The notes beneath the pieces are model-generated. The model made no database searches. It had not been told where the DNA came from and worked only from the letters and a program-made list of their open reading frames with translations. A DNA stretch of 23,128 nt from Apostichopus leukothele. Lineage: Eukaryota > Echinodermata > Holothuroidea > Aspidochirotida > Stichopodidae. The position numbers and the translations under genes are program-made. Below, one piece after another: positions 10,501-19,500 of this stretch (positions within the stretch are counted from its first letter, which is position 1; each line of letters starts with the position of its first letter). Where the stretch lies: NCBI GenBank assembly GCA_010014835.2, contig JAAAKB020049356.1, positions 1 through 23,128 of the forward strand. The letters are read 5' to 3'.

Positions 10501-13500
10501 TCGTTCTTATGTGTTATGGAGGGGGCGCCGAGGAGGAGTGTCGTGTGTCAAATGATAGCTAAGGCAATGCACCTGCCATCTAAGGATAGCAGGTTTGTTT
10601 TAATGGCCAGAATCATTTAGTACATTGTGTCCCTGGACAAGGCACTTTATCTCCAATGCCTCTCTTTACCCAGGTGTATGAATGGGTACCTACAAGCTAA
10701 CTAATATAGTTGCGTGTCATGGTTTGTGGCTGCACTCTAGCCCACAGGAGACACGTTGATGTGGCCCACTGTAGTGTCCCAGGAGCGACTTGTTTGAATT
10801 GTGCACACTCGTGTAAGTGGGTGTGACAAGTTACCAATGACCAGGGGCTAAATGTTTTAAAGTCACATGTTGTAGAAGGCCTTGCCTTGATACAAGTCTG
10901 TAAACCTTGAAACTTTTAATACTTGCAACTTTTCTGACAATACAGTCTCAAATTCATAGCAGCCTTACTTATGGTTTAATTCATTTCATAGCATTTCTGA
11001 AAGAAATTGGCAAATTCATGCTGTTTGACAATTTTGATGACATATATAGTAATATGAACTAATGTTTGCATATATATATTTTTCAGACCAATTTGGTATG
11101 GCATCATGTACTCATGGGCCGACACTAAGAAGAAAGCCAACTTAATTCTTGCCCTTTTCGAGCCTGGCCTTGATTCAATACCCTGGCTTGGTAAATTTGA
11201 CCTGCTTGGACCCTGTTCAGGTATGGACATTCTACTATACAGTATACTGTGTGTAATAATGATCTAAAGGGCTCATGTGACAGGGGTTAATTAAACAGGG
11301 CAAGAGAAGTATTGACATTGCATTTTGCAAGGTTGCATATATTTTATTCTTCAATAAAAAGTAGAGTTAGTCTTAACTGCTCAGAGTAGCCTCAGATAAT
11401 ACTTAAAGGTATGCTGTATTGGCCCCAAATATGCTAGATATTCAAATATGGTCACCTTAGTCAAAATTCCTAAACTGTTTTAACTTTTTATTACGCCCTT
11501 TGAGGAAGTTTTGCTCACTGGGACATTCAGTCATCTTGAGTGTTCCTTAACAAATGTCTGAGAACAATTTGGAGAGTAAAGACCTCCAGGAAAGTACTTT
11601 TTGAAAACTTCTAGCAATTATAGTGTGCTATTATTTGGGGCCTATACTGACTACTTTTAAATACCTGAGGATTATACATGGTCAGTAATTTTTGCATCGT
11701 GATTATTGGTCTTCCTCCATGGAATAGAAATCAGTCACCACACTTTCCAGCTAGTCATGTGACAGAACTATGGAGTTCCCCGTATAATAAGAATGTCACA
11801 AATGTTGTCATTGCAAAGTGCTGTGATCACAGGATCTTACATACAGTAGCATGCTGCGTAACCTCTCACCTAGTAACCTCTCACCTACTAACCTCTCACC
11901 TAGACATTGGAAATGAAACCTGCCACAGTCAGCTTTGAGTTCTGTCCTATAATGACTCTCTTCCTGCTTCGATGCAGGTAACTGAACATTGGATAATTGT
12001 AGTCGAGGTTTTAAGTACGGCGGCAAAGAGTTCAAGGTGTCATCTCTTTTGTCAGTATCGGTTGGTATCATTGGTAGTAAAATATCTTGGAACACCCATT
12101 AAAATTTATGGGAGAGAGCTTTAGATATTTTTTAGGTTTTTTAGGGAGAGATGTCTGTCAGACCTGCCAAAGATGATGGTGACACCTTTACATTTACTGA
12201 TGATTTTAAAGCAAAAAAAAAATACTGTTGTTGTCCTTGAGATTCAATTGTGCCAAATTGGTTTAACTAGAAAACCCACATTTAGTTCTCACTGGTTTCA
12301 ATCATAAGTTTTATCCCAATTGCTAGTGTTTTTCCTGAACCTATGCTGATATGGATAGAGTCTATAGACATGCTGCTTGTGAGTTTAGCTAATGATTAAA
12401 AGTGATCTGAATAACAACAACCACACTAAGGTTACAAGATGTTTTTTGTTTTTTTAATATACAAATTTATAAGAGAGAATTTCCAATTCCATTTCTCCTC
12501 TTTTTTCCCTCTGTCTTTTTATTCTCATGTAACAGCATTTGAATTTAATCCATACGGGGAGAATGAAGCCCAACTAAGCCCTTTTCCAGTAAGGCCAACC
12601 GATAAGAGGAGCTATTCCAGTAATCCTGTGGTGTGGATTAAATCAGGCAGTCTTCAGGTAAGCAGGTATCTATGCATTGATGTTTAGCAGTAGCAGGGGA
12701 TGATGAGAGGATTTGGTTACGGGAGATTCCTCCTCCCTCCCCCCCCTCCCCCCGCTGGTGGAACCACTCTGTGTCAATCACTACATGCAGATCGTTGCCA
12801 TTATTTTGGATATGATTTTGCAATCAATTATTACAGACTTGAAATGCTGTTGTTGTTAAAGACATTTCTATTGAATATATTTCGATTTCAGTACTACCAT
12901 CGTTAATATTTTATCGTTATCTTTTTGTAATCTTGTTTCAGTCTGATATTCAGAAGGTCCTAAGATATGCAAGGAAGCTACCTGACAAGATGGGTCTGTT
13001 TTACAAAGTAGGTCTTCATTTCAAATGAAAGGATAATTTAAGTTCACTCCACTCTGCTAGAGTATACTGTATTATCGATCAAATTTTGAAAGTTTAAGAA
13101 ACTCCAAGGTTGTGTGTTGTCATTAAATATGTCTGGTTATAGCATTTTGTATTAAGTAGAGAATTGGTCACATATCACTACTACACTTAACCCAAGTGCC
13201 AATTCATGTGACATAGCTTGAAAGGAATACATCTTTATACAGTTACAACAGTAACAGACACTATATGTTCTGTATATGCAGCTACTTTGCATTTAGCAAA
13301 GCACTTTGCATGAAATATGAGTCCTGAAGAAGCCTCATCTTGATTGTTATGTGATATGTAATGCCAAAAGTAAACATTGTAATAATATACTAGGTATGTG
13401 CAAGTTTCTTTTTCAAATATCATCTTTGATCTCACGTTATAATATTATGAACAAAAATCGTTGAAATGGCTTCACATTCAAACTTGACGAATGCTATCTC

Positions 13501-13738
13501 TCTCTCTACCCAGGAATTAAATCGTATTCGAAGAGCTGCTATGACTCTGAGTATGATGGATCTGCTGCAAGGATTGTCCGAAATGCTGGAGAGGGAATGC
13601 ACGTTACTCCCCGGTACCGCCCATCCCGATGCGGCCCTCCAACTCACCCATGCGGCTAGGATGATCACTCTGTCCTTCAGTGAGGGTTATAACTACAGTA
13701 TAACTGCACTGACTACCAACTTTACTTCTGGCACCTGA
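7558..13738 (+). CDS. INTS14: Integrator complex subunit 14 (VWA9), complete, eight exons
   Basis: Nuclear subunit of Integrator, which cleaves snRNA 3' ends and terminates paused RNA polymerase II. In known animals INTS14 pairs with INTS13 and, with INTS10, forms a nucleic-acid-binding arm. Exons: 7558-7788, 8052-8159, 8743-9211, 10265-10406, 11087-11220, 12536-12657, 12942-13007, 13514-13738 (TGA at 13736-13738). All are GT-AG and phase-consistent, giving 498 residues against 518 in human. The N-terminus MPTIVLLDVSLSMSRP starts a von Willebrand A domain with a MIDAS D8-x-S10-x-S12, and VIIISDG (114-120) is the next metal-site strand. SSPPTLSRHLVLP (exon 3), NPYGEN and RSYSSNPVVWIK (exon 6) and MLERECTLLPGTAHPDAA (exon 8) match INTS14 closely. 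The ATG at 7558 is preferred over the open upstream frame because homologues start with MPT and -3 is G. Exon 4 begins with an acidic/Asn-rich linker that is probably disordered. The 5'UTR is not defined. Confidence 0.96.
7789..8051 (+). other. INTS14 intron 1
   Basis: GT-AG intron (donor GTACAG, acceptor TACACAG ending at 8051). It has a pyrimidine-rich stretch before the acceptor. No other content recognised. Confidence 0.85.
8160..8742 (+). other. INTS14 intron 2, no gene seen
   Basis: GT-AG intron, donor GTCAGA and acceptor GGTTTTCAG. AT-rich unique-looking sequence; no repeat or coding segment recognised. Confidence 0.85.
9409..9664. mobile_element. TTAA-flanked MITE-like element, copy 1 (INTS14 intron 3)
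   Basis: A 256-bp segment beginning and ending at TTAA. It aligns along its length with 11403-11660: shared landmarks are CCAAATATGCTAGA, ATGGTCACC, CTGAGAA-AATTTGGAG, GAAA-ACTTCTAGCAA and TTTGGGGCC. The ends are imperfect inverted repeats: left TTAAAGGTCAT..CCCAAATATG, right ATTTTGGGGCC..ATGACCTTTTTAA. No coding capacity, so a non-autonomous DNA element is inferred. TTAA ends recall piggyBac-type target sites, but the superfamily is not established. Confidence 0.72.
10505..10860 (+). mobile_element. tRNA-derived SINE-like element in INTS14 intron 4
   Basis: A degenerate tRNA-like head spans ~10515-10610. ATAGCTAAGGCAATGCACC resembles an A-box/D-arm, and TAGCAGGTTTGTTTTAATGG resembles a T-arm/B-box. 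Next comes the body word TGTCCCTGGACAAGGCACTT and CACCCAGGTGTATGAATGGG-like sequence (here TACCCAGGTGTATGAATGGG). This arrangement is common in SINEs of aquatic animals. The element is in the same orientation as INTS14. The 3' boundary is a guess; the tail word may reach ~10860. The family name is not assigned. Confidence 0.6.
11403..11660. mobile_element. TTAA-flanked MITE-like element, copy 2 (INTS14 intron 5)
   Basis: A 258-bp segment bounded by TTAA at 11403-11406 and 11657-11660, a diverged relative of the copy in intron 3 in the same orientation. Its inverted ends are clearer. Left TTAAAGGTATGCTGTATTGG then CCCCAAATA pairs with the reverse of the right end (TATTTGGGGCCTATACTGAC then TACTTTTAA), with about six mismatches over ~28 bp. 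It has no reading frame of note. Confidence 0.75.
11859..11903. repeat. 15-bp short tandem repeat, three copies
   Basis: TAACCTCTCACCTAG repeats three times in register (11859, 11874, 11889), with one C/G difference at the last base of the second unit. It lies in INTS14 intron 5 and has no coding role. Confidence 0.95.
12658..12941 (+). other. INTS14 intron 6 with C-rich tract
   Basis: GT-AG intron. A pyrimidine/C-rich tract (runs of 7-8 and 6 C) lies at ~12725-12753. It is C-rich on the INTS14 sense strand, so any G-quadruplex would form on the template strand. Confidence 0.8.
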
Positions 13739-14253
13739 GAGATACTGTACCTTACAGTGAAGACTGTGAAGAGTGGTCATTCGAAGCTTCCATAGGAGGA
13801 AATGTTGCAACTCCTGCCAGCAATGGAGGAGAAGATGCTGTCAAACCACTATTGATATGACTATGGTAGTTGAAATGATGGTTTCTGAGGTTATAGTTTA
13901 TTGCAAAAGTGCCACAAAAGATGGTAACAGAATTTTTGCTCTGATAGATGTGTCACAGTGTTTATAGCCTAATTTTAGAACTGTAACACTTCTACAGCAG
14001 ATAGGCTGGGGTGTGTAACCAAACTTTCATGTGAGATTGAATGCCAGCATTGTGGTATGGCTTCGTTAGGCATGACTTGAGTGGATTGTGACAGGAAAAT
14101 ACACTCTGTGTGGAACATTGCAATTGTCAGTGGAGTGAAAAAAAAAGAGAAAAGAAAGTTCTAGGTGAGAAGTGCTTTGGACTTGGATGTAGGGCTACCA
14201 TATGTCCCTGACTGACTAATCAGGTATGTCCTGCTTTTGCAATGAAAATATAT

Positions 14254-14275
14254 GATTTCGTCAGCAAACGAAATC
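14254..14275 (+). other. Perfect 8-bp hairpin with 6-nt loop in probable INTS14 3'UTR
   Basis: GATTTCGT, loop CAGCAA, ACGAAATC: an eight-pair perfect stem. It lies 516 nt after the INTS14 stop and upstream of the first AATAAA, so it may be transcribed. The function is unknown. Confidence 0.6.
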
Positions 14276-14568
14276 GTCTTGATTCTCTTAAGGTCTTGTG
14301 ACGTTAAAAAATATCAGTTTTTATGATAAGTAATCTAAAAATTGTTCACTTGTTGTATACATCATTACTCATGACCTTTTTGGAAGCATATAACCGTTTT
14401 CAACACACAAATATGATTGGATGGTCGCATACTAGCCCCACAGGCTCAGCTGGGATTAGCTGCATTGATCTGCTTTAAATCTGAAGTCGAGGGAGGGATG
14501 CCGTGTTCCACTTTTCAACTACTGATATATGTCAACACAAGCCAACAAGGATGAGATTACTTTTGGGA

Positions 14569-14574
14569 AATAAA
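14569..14574 (+). terminator. Candidate polyadenylation signal AATAAA, INTS14
   Basis: First canonical AATAAA on the plus strand that I noted after the INTS14 stop, 831 nt downstream. Usage unproven; chance hits are frequent in AT-rich DNA. Confidence 0.4.
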
Positions 14575-14642
14575 AGATAAAGACAACTGTATTAAAAGGC
14601 TAAGCAGAGTAAGATGTTATTCATAGACTTTTTTCTTCAATG

Positions 14643-14648
14643 AATAAA
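14643..14648 (+). terminator. Candidate polyadenylation signal AATAAA, INTS14
   Basis: Second AATAAA, followed within 30-50 nt by TG-rich sequence (GATGTTTGAGTGAG, TTGTTCAT). This is compatible with a downstream element, but unproven. Confidence 0.4.
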
Positions 14649-14781
14649 ATTCTGAGATGGCTAATTCATGATGTTTGAGTGAGAAGTTGTTCATATCCGG
14701 AGTAGTCCTTGGATAGTTACGAAAAGGACCAAAGCATGCAAGTGTCAATGTTAAAATGAATGTGATACCATTTATTATATG

Positions 14782-14787
14782 AATAAA
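14782..14787 (+). terminator. Candidate polyadenylation signal AATAAA, INTS14
   Basis: Third AATAAA, followed by TGGTTGTT at about 14803 and T-rich sequence, a plausible U/GU-rich downstream element. Alternative polyadenylation among the three sites is possible. Confidence 0.4.
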
Positions 14788-16194
14788 CTCCAGAAAATCC
14801 TCTGGTTGTTTAAAAGTACTGTATACTCATTTTTATCTTTCGTCATCTCTTTTTCGTCCGGTTTCTATAAATGTACTTCAAATCTCATGAAATTTGGATT
14901 GATGAAATTTTTAAAGTTAGTGTGTAATTCATTGGTCTTTAATAGTTCATTTTCAAGTGAGGATTAAACCACGAAAAATCAAAATGCAAGGTCAACATTT
15001 TTTATCCGGATATGTATGCCAGTGTTGCAACTAGCCACTTCATTTCAAGGTTGAGTGCATCCATAGCCAGTGAGTTTACTGTATTATCTCTATGACTTGA
15101 ATCAGGACTTGCTACAACACTACTGCAGTGTGACCACTATGTTTAATAGAGGTGCGTTCATCTGATGAAATGTAGAGCATAACTAGAAAAATATGAAAGA
15201 TTGAAACACTGAATCAAAGTTTTTTTTTGTAATATATTCCCTTCAACACTTCGGAATGAATTTTTTGAATTAAATGCTGAAAACAAGTGAAATGTTGTTG
15301 TCTTGAGAATAGAGCAACGTTGAGTTATCTAATACATATGACCAAGGTGAAATTTTCAAGGGTTTTTCAAGTGACCTGATACAGAGCTTGTTTTAGTTAA
15401 AATAATTCGATCCGAGATTATGACATGATATTGAGCAGTATCAGTAAAAACCCAGGCACTGATATACATTCATAAAATATCTTGATAAAGTATATATCCA
15501 CACATTATAGCAATGACCTTAATCTTAGCACCTGCTTAAGACTTTTGTTAACGGGAATGATTGACATTATAAAGCTTTCTGACTTGGACAAATCTAGAAT
15601 TTGCAGACGATTGGAACAAAAATTAGAAATGAATAATAAACAAAAATACTGACTTTATGGCAAACAATTGTCACTTTTGTCTCTATTTTTTTAAGGCATT
15701 TTAGTATCCATGGTAACATTGATGAGGTAACCTTCTTGTAGGAATCCTAATGAGGATGGAAGGTTAGGTTAAAAGATGTTACAATATTTTATGAATATGA
15801 ACACCATGTTATATAAAGGAAGACTACAGCATCTATCAACGCTGCAATATACATCGCACAGGGTTAACTAAATAACCTTACAACCATGATAGGAAACTTA
15901 AACCTTGGACAAAACCCTATAAAACTAAAGAAAGTGTATCATCCTTCATTTTGCATCATCATTTCAGTAAATATAAAAATATGTGTTTGTAAACTTTGTA
16001 ACTGACAGCTGACTAACCTCCATACGAGGTTTGTCACATGTTTAATTAGCAAAGACCAAGAAAAAGACCTCAGCAACCCTGACACACTGGGAAGCGGCTA
16101 GGAGCTAAGACTTATCTTCATTGGTATTGAAATAATTGCTTGCCGAGGCACCAAAATCTTGAAAATCAATGACGTGACAATTAATGGGGCCATT

Positions 16195-16219
16195 ACCCCC
16201 TCCCCCCTCTCCCTGTCCC
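16195..16219 (-). other. G-rich tract in probable 3'UTR of the coiled-coil gene (RNA G-quadruplex pattern)
   Basis: On the minus strand, in transcript sense, four G-tracts (3, 3, 6 and 5 G) are separated by 1-3 nt, starting ~310 nt after the stop. It matches the G3N1-7 pattern. Being in mature mRNA depends on where the gene is polyadenylated. Confidence 0.5.
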
Positions 16220-16528
16220 TGAAAGATACCCGTGTCATGCGACCTGAGAATGAAGCATCAGGTTTAGAGCTAACCCCATCTTTATCTCCCACATCATGAA
16301 CATGTCTGTATCCATCTCTACAGCCTCGAGATACACTGTGTAGGTGACTGAGCTTGATTGTATTGCTGTGAATGTTTGATAGATAATATATTTTATCTTT
16401 GCAATCAGCGATGGATATAAGCAATAGCACAAACAAAACTTGTATGAACTAGCAATAGTGATTCAGGCAATTAATGTTAGAGAAAACTGGCTGATATTAT
16501 ATTTTTACAAACAATTGCTGGTAACCCT

Positions 16529-19500
16529 TCACGTAACAAAACTATCTAAACTAAGTATCCCGCTTTCTAGGCTAATCCTGTCAAAATCTCTCGTAGTAAC
16601 ATAATTAAAGTCGACGGGAGATCCAGGAACTTGGCTTTCCTTTTTCACTCCGACCAACGGCGATAACTTTCTCAATTTCTTTTGAGGCTTCTTCCCCCTG
16701 TGCAAAGAATTAGAGGAAGTTTCTCGAGACGAACTGGCTGAACGTATACCTGTCGGTGAGAGACCATCAGTTCGTGCTGATTCGTGGACATCGACTTCAT
16801 CAACAGCTGTTCTTCTAGCAAAGTTCCAATTTCCATCTTCTGACTGTCCATTACACACTTTGGAATGATTAGAATGCGTCAACCTGTCCCGATCCTCGGG
16901 ATGAGACAATAATTCATCAATTTCATTCCTATAGCTACCACTACTGCTTGATAATTTGGAGTTTCCATCTTTAGCTGATGACAATCCTGGAGGCCTAGAT
17001 GGATTACAAATTTCTGTTTCCAAATCTGAACTCTTTGACCTCTCAATGATATCACTGCCAAGTCCTGATTTAAGTTTTGACGTTTGCTTTCGCGACGAAG
17101 ATCCTTTGGTGTTTCTTTGGTCCGTTTCTCTGTGTGGATCACGTTGATCGCGACTCGTCGATGATGAATACTCTTTTGTATGTGTTGTCCGACCTTTGTC
17201 ACCTGCCGAGAAACTTCTTATACCAGATCGACTAGATACAGACTTTGACTCCAGCAAACCATCTTTAATTCTTAGCTTTTCTGTCAGGTCAAGGATGAGT
17301 ATCTCTTGTTGACTGACCTGGTTTGAGAGTTCAACGATTAAATGATTCCTGGGGTCACCGGACGAGTCAGCCTCATCCTCTTTGGGAGCAGATCCAGACC
17401 TCTCAGAGGCAAGTGATGTAGATGAATGTACTTGGTTCTCTGAAGAGTAAAAATATCAGAAGGATGTAATGATTGAAGTGTGGGACACGAGAAGGGGTAT
17501 TTACCTGTGCACTGGTTATCATTAAGAAATTTAACTCCAGGACCGAGCATCTGTATCTAGTGATAAGGATCTGCCTTTTGAAATGGTCATGAGCTGATGG
17601 TTTACACACTCAACCATCAAAGAAAACACATTCTGTAATATTTAGTCCAACAAAATCAGTAGAATGATGAAATTATGTAAAAATGTACAATGTTTCCAAA
17701 ATTCAAAAGATTTATACTATTTATTCTTTATGGGACTACACACATTTCCTATGCTACATTAAATAGTAATATCTTGGTAATCCTGAGTATTTAATGGGTG
17801 GGAACCACACAGATCTCTGAGTTAGATTGGTGGGGTGGGGTGGGGGTGTAGGGTAGTGAGGTAAGGGTGCTGTATCCAATCATGGTGAGATAATAACATG
17901 GCTTGACTAGAACCACTTAACATCACAATACAGCTTTAAAGAAAATTAAATCAAAGGAATTGATGGTAAATACTGCAAGAGCAAATAAATATTATGAGAA
18001 AATACATACTAAACTGTATTGTGACTATAAATGGTCTCTAATTATCATATTCACTATGACTAAGTTTTACATTCAAATATGACATATATTTTATGTACAT
18101 TTCGAAAAACCAAAGATATTGCAGGCCATTGAGGCCACAGACCTGATAAATTCCTATTCTCGTCTTCCATCATCCTCAGTTCTTCTTTCATCTGGTAAAT
18201 TCGCATGGAGTAGTCTTGCTTCGATTCCACTAATTTTGATTTCATAGCCTTCACTCGCTCTTTGCATTTTGCTTTCTGCAAAAGGACAAACAAACATTTA
18301 CAAGAATTGAAACAAGTATGTTTAAAATACTCAACTAAAATTCTTTTCACTTGTTTTGTTAACTTTCTCGATTATTGCCATACAAAATACATTCCTGTCT
18401 GTAAAATAATTTATGTAAACCTTCTGAGCATGATACTTGAGGCTGAATCATTCCCTGATTCCTCATTTCAATTTCTAAAATCCAATTTTTAATGACATTT
18501 TACCATTTCACTCTACAAACCAAACTTATTCCTATTTCTCTTGTTCATAATAATGAGACAGAACCTTGAAAGCAGATGAAAGCAGCAAAACAAAGAGGGT
18601 AAAAAGAATGTAAGATATCTATAATTACTATTTACAACCTACATGGTATCTGCAATGCCAACCAACCATATTTGTGATTTGTAATAATATACTCCTGTAC
18701 TTCTTCCAGTGATGGGGCATAGCTATGTAGTCTTCATGCACAGCAGATATGACAATTAATTACAATATTTTCTTTCCAGGCAGATACCAGACACTGCTAA
18801 TAACCAGAAATTTATCCAAAAGTTTGGTTCAACTGTTGCATTTAATCAGCTTATTCTATTTCAGTCTAATATTACTACACTATATTTCAAAAGTTGGTCA
18901 AATTAAATCTATCATGAAGAAATAACAACATATCACAATGAAAGAAAAACAAATACTAATTTTGACAAGAACTGTTTCAGCTCAGACAGTATAAAATTAA
19001 CTGAGTAAATAAATATCAATTATGCTGGAATTCTCGATGGAAACTGTGAAAATTAATGCCTATTAATAGCTCTACGGACAACTGTTTCTTTTTGTATATT
19101 TTTTCATACTTACAACAACTTTGATATCCCTAGTTAGTTTTTCCACGTTAGCTTGAAGACTTTCTATTTCCTGAAAGGAAAAATTAAGGATAAAAGGTTC
19201 ATGAAGATGGGCAACCCGGTTACCTGTGAGCAATGATTGTGATGAAGAGGATCTTACAGCAGTTCAACGTACTTTATCAAAAAGATTTTTTTTTAAACAG
19301 ACTCTAGCCTCTAACAATCATCCAGCACTGAGACAGTTTATACAATAAAGCCCCAGTGAGATTATGGCAGCATTTTGAAATGATTCTGAACAATGCTTGC
19401 ATGTTATAATCTCAATAAAATGCATTTACATTAGCTCAAATGTGCAACCTTCACTTTAAAAACATAATTTAGAAAAAGTTGTATTGTCTTTGAATTGGTA

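Larger units (their letters stand above)
13739..16528. other. Convergent intergenic region with 3'UTRs of INTS14 and the coiled-coil gene
   Basis: 2.8 kb between the INTS14 stop (plus) and the stop of the downstream minus-strand gene. It should hold both 3'UTRs. Candidate plus-strand AATAAA signals are listed separately. For the minus-strand gene no AATAAA was found near the stop; an ATTAAA (minus, 16046-16041) is one weak candidate. The sequence is AT-rich, and no third gene, RNA gene or known transposon was recognised. Confidence 0.6.

Noticed and set aside
11808-12095. 95-codon minus-strand frame with LVGERLLGERL repeats
   Set aside because: Its repeated part is only the 15-bp tandem repeat read antisense. 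It lies in an INTS14 intron and has no recognisable domain.
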